A DNA stretch of 6,305 bases. It comes from a bacterium. GTDB taxonomy: Bacteria > CG03. Within the stretch, counting starts at the first letter, position 1. Every line of letters starts with the position of its first letter. The position numbers and the translations under genes are program-made. This document shows positions 1 to 6,028 of this stretch, one piece after another. Where the stretch lies: contig VMTI01000133.1 in NCBI GenBank assembly GCA_013791675.1, forward strand, positions 1 to 6,305, read 5' to 3'. Below the pieces are notes generated by a model. That model worked only from the letters and a program-made list of their open reading frames with translations, had not been told where the DNA came from and made no database searches.

Positions 1-2070
1 GGAACGAGGCGTCCGGCCTATGGGCGACTGGTCTATGACAAGAGCCTTGTCTATTTTTTCAAAACCTTCTATGCTGTCGTGACTGCCGGGCGGTTCCTTG
101 CTGTCATAAAGTTTTTTTCGGAGCGCCTTCATTAAAATTTCATCGAGCAGCGTGGATTTTCCCGACCCCGACACGCCGGTGACGCAGGTGAAAACGCCCA
201 GCGGTATATCAACATCTATGTTTTTGAGATTAAACTGTTTCGCGCCTTTTATTCTGATGAAACCTTTGTTTTGTTTTTTGCTTTTTTTCACCACAACGGG
301 ATTTCTGAGATATCTGCCGGTAAGGGATTCGGGGCTTTTCAGCATGGCTGCGGGAGTGCCTTCAAACACAACTTCTCCCCCCAAAGCTCCGGCGCCGGGG
401 CCCAACTCTATTATCCAGTCCGCCGCGAGCATAACGGCCTCTTCATGCTCGACCACGCAGACGCTGTTGCCCGTGTCCCGAAGTTTCATGAGATTTTTCA
501 TAAGCGCGTATATGTCCTTCTGATGCAGCCCTATCGTCGGCTCGTCAAGCACATAAAGAACACCTGAAAGCCCTGACCCTATCTGGGTGGCGAGCCTTAT
601 TCTCTGAGCTTCGCCGCGGGAAAGCGTTCCCGTCGTGCGCGCAAGTGTGAGATAATCAAGTCCCACGCCCGAAATAAAATTGAGGCGGGAATTGATTTCT
701 TTCAGCAGAGGCAGAGCTATTTGTGCGGCGGAGCCGTCAAAAGACAGCGTCAGAAAAAATTTCTTAGCGTCGGAAACGCTCATATCGCAGATGTCCGCGA
801 TTGATTCCCCGCCTATTTTAACGGCGAGAATTTCGTCTTTGAGCCTTTTCCCGGAGCAGACGGGGCATATCTGTTTTCTCATATACAGGTGCGCAATTTC
901 TTCTCTGACAAAATCCGATTCCGTGGAAGAAAATCTTTCCTTGATGCTTGTGATAAGGCCTTTATAGGGCGAAGAAAAATTTGAAAGAGGAATAGTCCCG
1001 TGAAGCACAAAATCCCTCTGCTTTTTTGACAGCTTCTGCCATTTTATGTTCATGGGTATGTTCATAAGGGCGCAGGCTTCTTCAAGTTTCCCGTGATAGT
1101 ATCCCCGCGCGGAATGCACCCACCTGTGACTGCGCGTCGTTATCGGCCTATACCACGGGATAAGGGCGCCGTCGGAAAGGCTAAAATCAGGATTGATAAC
1201 AAGCTCTTCGTCAACCTTCATCACCTCCCCCAGCCCCGTACATTCGGGACAGGCTCCGTAGGGGCTGTTAAAAGAAAAAGCGCGAGGCGATAAATCCTTT
1301 ATGCTCAGCCCGCAGCGCACACAGGCATGATGCACGCTGAAAACTTTTACCGTTTTTCCAGCCACAAGTTCGCATACGCCCCCGGAGAGCGCGAGAGCGG
1401 CGTTCAAAGAATCCGTCAGCCGTTCTTTTCCCGCGCGGAATCTGTCTATTATGACGCTGATATCGTGTTTCTTTTTTTTATCCAGTTCTATTTCGCCGAC
1501 GAGGTCGCAGGGCTTGCCATCAACCACGACGGAAGAGAAGCCCTCTTTCCTCAGTTTGAGAAAAAGCTCCGCAAAGGCGCCTTTCTTTCCGCTGGCGACA
1601 TTTGAGCGCAGTTCTATTTCTTTACCCTCATGCGAAGAGAGTATGCTGCTTATTATCTCGTCGGGTGAAAAACCTTTTATCACTCTTCCGCATTTCGGGC
1701 AGTGCGGTATTCCCGCGCGCGCGAAAAGCACTCTCATAAAATCATGTATTTCCGTGGATGTGGCCACCGTCGAGCGGGGATTGGCGGAGCCGCCTTTCTC
1801 CTCAATGGCGATGGCGGGCGAAAGATTGCTGATGCTTTCAACATCCGGCTTCTGCAGCTGCCCTAAAAACTGCCGCGCGTAAGCCGAAAGAGATTCCACA
1901 TATCGCCTCTGCCCCTCGGCGTAAAGCGTGTCAAAAGCCAGAGACGATTTTCCCGAACCCGACAATCCGCAAATAACAACAAACCTGTTTTTCGGAATTC
2001 TGAGATTTATGCCTTTAAGATTATGGGTGCGGGCGCGGACTATAACAATATCATCAGCGCTATTTTTCAT
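1..2070 (-). CDS. uvrA: UvrA, excinuclease ABC subunit A (3' end lies outside the window)
   Basis: UvrA is the damage-recognition ATPase of cytoplasmic nucleotide excision repair; it acts as a dimer and loads UvrB on DNA lesions. I read the frame by hand: 690 codons without a stop, against a usual length of about 940 aa. The first Walker A is GLSGSGKSS at residues 35-43 (Lys41), followed by YAEGQRRYVESLSAYARQFL, a UvrA hallmark. A CPKC pair lies at 124-127. The zinc module C250-X2-C253-X20-C274-X2-C277 is present. The domain I signature is LSRGEAQR (482-489), with the Walker B and adjoining segment LDEPTIGLHQ around 508-517. The second Walker A is GVSGSGKSTL, with Lys638, and the open end reads IDQSPIGRTPRS. 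The C-terminal zinc finger and second signature would lie off the window. The ATG overlaps the nadB stop as ATGA, and no clear Shine-Dalgarno is seen, so translation is probably coupled to nadB. The identification is secure. Confidence 0.98.
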   Translation of the reverse strand, partial: MKNSADDIVIVRARTHNLKGINLRIPKNRFVVICGLSGSGKSSLAFDTLYAEGQRRYVESLSAYARQFLGQLQKPDVESISNLSPAIAIEEKGGSANPRSTVATSTEIHDFMRVLFARAGIPHCPKCGRVIKGFSPDEIISSILSSHEGKEIELRSNVASGKKGAFAELFLKLRKEGFSSVVVDGKPCDLVGEIELDKKKKHDISVIIDRFRAGKERLTDSLNAALALSGGVCELVAGKTVKVFSVHHACVRCGLSIKDLSPRAFSFNSPYGACPECTGLGEVMKVDEELVINPDFSLSDGALIPWYRPITTRSHRWVHSARGYYHGKLEEACALMNIPMNIKWQKLSKKQRDFVLHGTIPLSNFSSPYKGLITSIKERFSSTESDFVREEIAHLYMRKQICPVCSGKRLKDEILAVKIGGESIADICDMSVSDAKKFFLTLSFDGSAAQIALPLLKEINSRLNFISGVGLDYLTLARTTGTLSRGEAQRIRLATQIGSGLSGVLYVLDEPTIGLHQKDIYALMKNLMKLRDTGNSVCVVEHEEAVMLAADWIIELGPGAGALGGEVVFEGTPAAMLKSPESLTGRYLRNPVVVKKSKKQNKGFIRIKGAKQFNLKNIDVDIPLGVFTCVTGVSGSGKSTLLDEILMKALRKKLYDSKEPPGSHDSIEGFEKIDKALVIDQSPIGRTPRS

Positions 2071-3698
2071 AAAACCGACGCTTTTCCGCGGAGCTTTTTT
2101 ACGACGGTGTCTCTTTTGAATTTTGCTTTCGGCGGAGCGGGAAAATCAATCATGAAATGCGTTCCGCGCGATTCTCTCCTGGATAGTGCGGATTTAATGG
2201 TTATCTCAGCCACCTGCGCGATATTCCGCAGCTCTATGAGGTCCCGCGTCACAAGAAAATTCCAGTAGTATTCGTCTATTTCCTCAAGCATATTCTTTAT
2301 TCTGTTTCTGGCGCGGATGAGGCGCTTTGTGCTTCTGACAATTCCCACATAATTCCACATAAAGCGCCGTATCTCGTCCCAGTTCTGCGAAATAACAACG
2401 GCCTCGTCTGACGGACGGGCGCCGTAAGTTTTCCATATGGGGATTTCCGGTATCTTTTTTTTCCGACGCGCGCATTTTATCAGCGAGCCCGCCGCGCGGG
2501 ACGAAAACACCATGGCCTCTGCAAGTGAATTTGAAGCCAGACGGTTAGCTCCGTGAAGGCCGGTGCAGGCTGTTTCTCCCGCGGCAAAAAGATTTTTGAT
2601 ATCCGTCGCCGCCATCGAGTCCGTTGCCACGCCGCCGCACATATAATGCGCCGCCGGCACGACCGGAAGAGGTTGTTGCCCCATATCAAAACCGTATTTC
2701 TCAACGCTGGAAGAAAGATACGGAAATTTTTTTCCGACAAAAGCGGCGCCCCTATAAGATATGTCCAGATAAACAAAATCATCGCCCGTTTTTTTCAGGA
2801 CATCATCTATCGCCCTGGCCACGATGTCGCGCGGGGCAAGTTCTTTCATCGGGTGATAATCCTTCATAAACCTTCTGCCCGATTTTGTGAAAAGCCGCCC
2901 GCCCTCTCCGCGCACGGCCTCCGATATAAGAAAACTTTTCGCTTCCGGATGAAACAAGCATGTGGGATGAAACTGCATAAATTCCATGTTTAATATCCGG
3001 CATCCCGCCCTGTAAGCCATGGCCACGCCGTCTCCGGTGGACACATCGGGATTTGATGTGTAAAGGTAACTCTTCCCAGCGCCGCCTGTTGCCAGAAGAG
3101 TCGCGCGTGATTTGAAAGCCTTTATACGCAGAGTTTCTTCGTCCAGAACATAGGCTCCCCAGCAGGATGCACCCCTGATTATCAGATTAACAGCCATATG
3201 ATTCTCGTATATTTTTATATTTTTCCGTCGCCTCAGACACCTCAAAAGAGCGTCCTCAATTGCCTTGCCCGTATGGTCTTCGGCATGCACAATGCGGCGG
3301 CGGGAATGTCCGCCTTCAAGATGAAGGTCATATCCCCCCGGCGCTTTGTTGAATTTCACTCCGTATTCTTCCAGCTCTCTGAGACGAGCCGGCGCTTCCC
3401 CGACGACAATATCCACAATTTTTTTATTCGCCAGCCCGCAGCCTGTTTTAAGTGTGTCTTCCGCATGCAGCTTGAAAGAATCAGTAGCTTTTGTGACGCA
3501 GGAAATGCCGCCCTGGGCGAAAACGGTTTCAGAATCAGAGAGCTCCCTTTTCGTTATCAGAGCCACTTTGAAATCACGCGGCTGCTTTAGCGCCGCAAAG
3601 AGGCCCGACAATCCGGAACCTATTATTAAAACATCTACCCATGGGGTCAGGTCTTGACATTTGACATTTCTGTAAATGCTGTTAATGTCAAATGTCAA
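2067..3698 (-). CDS. nadB: L-aspartate oxidase NadB, with a start codon inside a palindromic repeat
   Basis: NadB is a cytoplasmic FAD enzyme that oxidises L-aspartate to iminoaspartate, which NadA condenses to quinolinate for NAD synthesis. The product is 543 aa, close to the E. coli length of about 540. The FAD-binding motif is VLIIGSGLSGL at 23-33. Family motifs follow: AQGGI (61-65), EGGHSRRRI (128-136), LATGGAG (202-208), QFHPT (242-246, His244), RGEGG (263-267), LAPRDIVARAI (287-297, Arg290), VPAAHYMCGG (347-356, His351) and TGLHGANRLASNS (379-391, Arg386). These are the residues known for substrate binding and catalysis in this family. The C-terminal helical domain includes IDEYYWNF and the ESRGTHF segment, so NadB is favoured over the related succinate dehydrogenase flavoprotein. 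Residues 1-18 come from the inverted repeat and do not look like NadB; family-like sequence begins at about VDVLIIGSG. TTG is the only conventional in-frame start between the ilvN stop and the FAD motif. The exact start is doubtful. No nadA or nadC is in view. Confidence 0.95.
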   Translation of the reverse strand: MTFDINSIYRNVKCQDLTPWVDVLIIGSGLSGLFAALKQPRDFKVALITKRELSDSETVFAQGGISCVTKATDSFKLHAEDTLKTGCGLANKKIVDIVVGEAPARLRELEEYGVKFNKAPGGYDLHLEGGHSRRRIVHAEDHTGKAIEDALLRCLRRRKNIKIYENHMAVNLIIRGASCWGAYVLDEETLRIKAFKSRATLLATGGAGKSYLYTSNPDVSTGDGVAMAYRAGCRILNMEFMQFHPTCLFHPEAKSFLISEAVRGEGGRLFTKSGRRFMKDYHPMKELAPRDIVARAIDDVLKKTGDDFVYLDISYRGAAFVGKKFPYLSSSVEKYGFDMGQQPLPVVPAAHYMCGGVATDSMAATDIKNLFAAGETACTGLHGANRLASNSLAEAMVFSSRAAGSLIKCARRKKKIPEIPIWKTYGARPSDEAVVISQNWDEIRRFMWNYVGIVRSTKRLIRARNRIKNMLEEIDEYYWNFLVTRDLIELRNIAQVAEITIKSALSRRESRGTHFMIDFPAPPKAKFKRDTVVKKLRGKASVL

Positions 3699-3709
3699 GA
3701 CCTGACCCC
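3643..3709. repeat. 67-base palindromic element (26-base perfect inverted repeat, 15-base loop)
   Basis: The arms at 3643-3668 and 3684-3709 are exact reverse complements over 26 bases, and pairing stops at both ends. The loop is 3669-3683. Each arm runs from a GGGGTCAGGTC end into a tandem heptamer, TTGACAT twice. The element starts 7 bases after the ilvN stop and runs into the 5' end of nadB. The frame used by nadB is open through it, and by symmetry the same frame is open on the other strand, giving nearly the same peptide (TFDI, then NVKCQDLTP). It resembles a REP/MITE-like or protein-embedded palindromic element; I recall similar GGGGTCAGGTCTTGACA repeats in uncultured bacteria but cannot confirm this. 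No transposase is nearby and no second copy lies in the window. As RNA it would form a very stable hairpin, but no U-run follows it on the coding strand, so it is not a standard intrinsic terminator. Confidence 0.93.
3696..3709 (-). promoter_or_regulatory. Putative nadB translation initiation region within the repeat arm
   Basis: The TTG start at 3698-3696 is preceded by a GGGG run (3709-3706) seven bases upstream, the only G-rich stretch that could act as a ribosome binding site. It is not an AGGAGG-type site. Both the G run and the start codon fall inside one arm of the hairpin, so in a folded transcript they would be paired. Ribosomes terminating on ilvN at 3719-3717 could partly open the stem, making nadB translation depend on ilvN translation. 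This is inference from the layout. Confidence 0.35.
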
Positions 3710-3716
3710 GCTTGAT

Positions 3717-4196
3717 TTATTTTCGGCCGCGGCTCATGGCGACGATGCCCGCTCTCACCATTTCTTTTATGCCGTAAGGTTTGAGAAGTTTGAGCACACC
3801 TTCCAGTTTTGTTTCCCTGCCGGTGATTTCAAGCATCAGCGTGTCGGAGGAGACATCCACAATGTTCGCGCGAAAAATATTGGCTATTTCTATTATTTCC
3901 CCGCGCACCGATTTAGGCGCTGTCACTTTCACAAGCATAAGGTCCCTGTCTATAAATTCCTCGTTTTTGAAATCAATTACCTTTATCACATCAGGGAGCT
4001 TGTTAAGCTGCTTTACCACCTGTTCCAGTATTTTGTCGTCGCCTTTGACGACAATTGTCATTCGCGACACATCGGAGACTTCCGTTTCGCCGACGGTTAA
4101 AGACATTATATTAAACGCCCGCGCCGAAAAAAGCCCCGAAATTTTCGCCAGCACACCCGGTTTGTTTTCAACCATCGCCGCTATCGTGTGTTTCAT
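3717..4196 (-). CDS. ilvN: Acetolactate synthase small (regulatory) subunit
   Basis: This is the regulatory subunit of acetohydroxyacid synthase; it activates the large subunit and carries the valine feedback site. At 159 aa it matches the IlvH/IlvN type of about 160 aa. An N-terminal ACT domain (about residues 3-75) begins HTIAAMVENKPGVLAKISGLF and continues FNIMSLTVGETE. The C-terminal domain (about 80-158) ends in the family motif MVRAGIVAMSRG. Asn11, Gly14 and Asn29, positions tied to valine binding in E. coli IlvH, are all kept, so valine inhibition is predicted. The ATG follows a GGAGG site by 7 bases. It lies 21 bases after the ilvB stop, fitting co-expression of the two subunits. Its TAA is in the same frame as nadB, seven codons before the nadB TTG. 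The symbol ilvH would be equally acceptable. Confidence 0.97.
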   Translation of the reverse strand: MKHTIAAMVENKPGVLAKISGLFSARAFNIMSLTVGETEVSDVSRMTIVVKGDDKILEQVVKQLNKLPDVIKVIDFKNEEFIDRDLMLVKVTAPKSVRGEIIEIANIFRANIVDVSSDTLMLEITGRETKLEGVLKLLKPYGIKEMVRAGIVAMSRGRK

Positions 4197-4203
4197 TTTA
4201 TTT

Positions 4204-4208
4204 CCTCC
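4204..4208 (-). promoter_or_regulatory. Ribosome binding site of ilvN
   Basis: GGAGG reads on the minus strand seven bases before the ilvN ATG at 4196-4194, within the 21-base ilvB-ilvN gap. It fixes this ATG as the start. Another ATG overlapping the site (4210-4208) is out of frame and soon meets a stop. Confidence 0.85.
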
Positions 4209-4217
4209 ATTTTAACT

Positions 4218-5918
4218 TTATGCCAGATCAAGAATCTGGTCTATGGGCGCTCCGCCCGGCACCATGGGAGAAACATTCTCCTCTTTCTCAACCTGGAAAT
4301 CCATAACGACGGTTTCTTTCGCCGACAGAGCTTTCTTTATAGCGCCTTCCACGTCGGCTTTTTTTTCTATTCTCATGCCTATAAGTCCGTAAGCTTCCGC
4401 GACTTTTTTGAAATCAGGCCAGTATGCCTTATTACCCGGCATTCCGAGAAGAGTCCCTGAATAGCGCCGGCCGTAAAAAAGCTGCTGCCACTGCCTGACC
4501 ATACCGAGGCAGGAATTGTTCAGTATCGCGACGATGACTTTTATTCCGTACACTTTCGCGGTGGCGAGCTCCTGAATGTTCATCTGAATGGAACCGTCGC
4601 CGGCGATGTCTATCACTTCTTTTTCGGGATGAGCCCGCTTTGCGCCGATGGCCGCCGGCAAGCCGTAGCCCATGGTGCCAAGCCCTCCTGATGTAATAAA
4701 CTGCCTCGGCTTGTCGTATTTGTAAAACTGCTCGGCCCACATCTGGTTCTGCCCCACTTCCGTGGCTATTAAAGCTTTTCCTTTTGTCATTTCATAAAAT
4801 TTCTCAATAACAAACTGAGGGCGTAAAACAGAATCTTTTTTATACGTGAGCGGCTTCTTCGCCGACACCTCCAAAACCTGCTTTGTCCACGGCCCATATT
4901 TCTTTGTAATTTTTATTTTTGTAATCATCGCCAGCATTTCTCTAAGAACGGTTTTGCAATCGCCCACCACCGGAATCTCCGCCGGAACATTTTTAGAAAT
5001 AGATGTCGGGTCTATGTCTATCTGCACGATTTTCGCGTGCGGGGCAAAAGCGGAAATTTTTCCCGTCACCCTGTCGTCAAAGCGCGCACCCACTGCGAAT
5101 ATTAAATCACTGTTCTGTAAAGCGAAATTCGCCGCTTGCGTCCCATGCATGCCGGGCATACCTATGAAAAGCTTATCCGTCCCCGGAAAACCGCCGATGC
5201 CCATAAGCGTCAGAGTCACAGGAATTTCCAGCGCCCTCGCAAAAGAAGTTAATTCTTTATCAGCCCCCGAGCTTATCACGCCGCCTCCGGCGTATATCAA
5301 CGGTTTCTTTGAAGCCAAAATCGCCGCAAGCGCAGCCGCTACCTGTTTGGGATGCCCCTGAAAATTGGGCTTGTATCCTCTTATAACGCAGTTCGGCTTT
5401 TCCTCATACTCGCAGACGGCATTTTGAATATCCACGGGCACATCAATAAGCACGGGGCCGGGACGGCCTGTGCGCGCGAGATAAAAAGCCTGCGCGAAAG
5501 TTTTTGAGAGGTCTTTCACATCAATTACCAAAAAATTCTGTTTCGTGACGGGCCTCGTTATTCCCGTTGTGTCTGCCTCCTGAAAAGCGTCATTGCCCAC
5601 AAGATGGGAAGCGACCTGCCCTGTTACGGCAACCATGGGTATGGAATCCAGCAAAGCCGTCGCAAGCCCTGTCACCAGGTTTGTCGCGCCGGGGCCCGAT
5701 GTGGCAACGCACACTCCGACTTTTCCCGAAGCCCTCGCGTAGCCGTCGGCCATGTGAGCGGCGCCCTGCTCGTGGCGTGTGAGAAAAAGTTTTATCTTTT
5801 TGTTTGAATAGATTTTGTCAAACAGCGGCAATACGCTCCCGCCGGGAATTCCGAAAATTGTATCCACACATTCTCTTTCCAGGCATTTCAGTATAATTTC
5901 AGCTCCGGTAAGTTTCAT
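4218..5918 (-). CDS. ilvB: Acetolactate synthase large (catalytic) subunit
   Basis: This is the thiamine diphosphate enzyme that joins two pyruvates to acetolactate, or pyruvate and 2-oxobutyrate to acetohydroxybutyrate, the first common step to valine, leucine and isoleucine. At 566 aa it is of normal length. The N-terminal pyrimidine-binding domain has GIPGGSVLPLFD (23-34) and RHEQGAAHMADGYARASG (48-65), with Glu50 as the catalytic glutamate. It continues with GPGATNLVTG and GQVASHLVGNDAFQEAD (100-116). The middle FAD-associated domain has GARFDDRVTGK (277-287) and IDIDPTSISKN (300-310). The C-terminal diphosphate-binding domain has GDGSIQMNIQEL (440-451) and LNNSCLGMVRQWQ (466-478), where the GDG and NN residues ligate Mg-ThDP. 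RQWQ and the FAD-domain motifs distinguish it from catabolic AlsS and other ThDP oxidases, and the ilvN partner supports the anabolic role. The ATG has an AGGAGG site four bases upstream. No frameshift or lost key residue is seen. Confidence 0.98.
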   Translation of the reverse strand: MKLTGAEIILKCLERECVDTIFGIPGGSVLPLFDKIYSNKKIKLFLTRHEQGAAHMADGYARASGKVGVCVATSGPGATNLVTGLATALLDSIPMVAVTGQVASHLVGNDAFQEADTTGITRPVTKQNFLVIDVKDLSKTFAQAFYLARTGRPGPVLIDVPVDIQNAVCEYEEKPNCVIRGYKPNFQGHPKQVAAALAAILASKKPLIYAGGGVISSGADKELTSFARALEIPVTLTLMGIGGFPGTDKLFIGMPGMHGTQAANFALQNSDLIFAVGARFDDRVTGKISAFAPHAKIVQIDIDPTSISKNVPAEIPVVGDCKTVLREMLAMITKIKITKKYGPWTKQVLEVSAKKPLTYKKDSVLRPQFVIEKFYEMTKGKALIATEVGQNQMWAEQFYKYDKPRQFITSGGLGTMGYGLPAAIGAKRAHPEKEVIDIAGDGSIQMNIQELATAKVYGIKVIVAILNNSCLGMVRQWQQLFYGRRYSGTLLGMPGNKAYWPDFKKVAEAYGLIGMRIEKKADVEGAIKKALSAKETVVMDFQVEKEENVSPMVPGGAPIDQILDLA

Positions 5919-5922
5919 AATT

Positions 5923-5928
5923 CCTCCT
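5923..5928 (-). promoter_or_regulatory. Ribosome binding site of ilvB
   Basis: A full AGGAGG on the minus strand ends four bases before the ilvB ATG (5918-5916). The spacing is at the short end of normal, but the match is complete and supports this start, which also aligns with usual IlvB N-termini. Confidence 0.85.
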
Positions 5929-5956
5929 ATAAATCCATACTTTCGGTAAAGAGAGG

Positions 5957-5985
5957 ATTATAGCAATTATAAAACTGCCGCGCAA
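5957..5985 (-). promoter_or_regulatory. Predicted sigma-70-type promoter for ilvB-ilvN(-nadB-uvrA)
   Basis: In the 110-base ilvD-ilvB gap the minus strand reads TATAAT at 5962-5957, preceded by TGC to give an extended -10 (TGnTATAAT). A weak -35, TTGCGC (5985-5980), lies at 17-base spacing. Transcription would begin near 5950, leaving a leader of about 30 bases, too short for a peptide attenuator or riboswitch. A second TATAAT slightly upstream has no good -35. Readthrough from ilvD may also feed this unit, since no convincing terminator follows ilvD. The rest of the gap shows only weak 4-base stems. Confidence 0.6.
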
Positions 5986-6028
5986 AGAGTTGCTTAAAGT
6001 AACAGCTAACGCAAATATGCGGCAAAAA

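Noticed and set aside
1451..1882. Plus-strand open frames opposite uvrA, including 143 codons here and 123 codons at 152-523
   Set aside because: They mirror the intact uvrA frame, whose zinc-finger and ATPase motifs are clearly the coding sequence.
2553..2993. Plus-strand 146-codon and minus-strand 100- and 66-codon frames within nadB
   Set aside because: These are alternative frames over conserved nadB motifs, basic and arginine-rich as expected of shadow frames.
3643..3709. The ilvN-nadB hairpin as an intrinsic terminator
   Set aside because: In the direction of the operon the stem is followed by a mixed sequence (ATGGGTAGATG), not a T run, and nadB begins within it. It may pause or process RNA but does not match a terminator.
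3654..4100. Plus-strand open frame of 148 codons starting in the palindrome
   Set aside because: It owes its start to the symmetry of the repeat and then runs antisense through ilvN with no recognisable protein features.
4846..5361. Plus-strand open frame of 171 codons opposite ilvB
   Set aside because: It is fully antisense to strongly conserved ilvB coding sequence, with low-complexity shadow composition and no ribosome binding site seen.
5651..5668. Region of IlvB corresponding to the sulfonylurea-site proline (GQVASHLVG has Ala103)
   Set aside because: Non-proline residues here are common in bacterial acetolactate synthases, so it is not evidence of anything unusual.
5984..6028. Possible attenuator or terminator after ilvD
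   Set aside because: Only 4-base stems can be formed (for example around GCATATTTGC), with no GC-rich stem followed by T bases.
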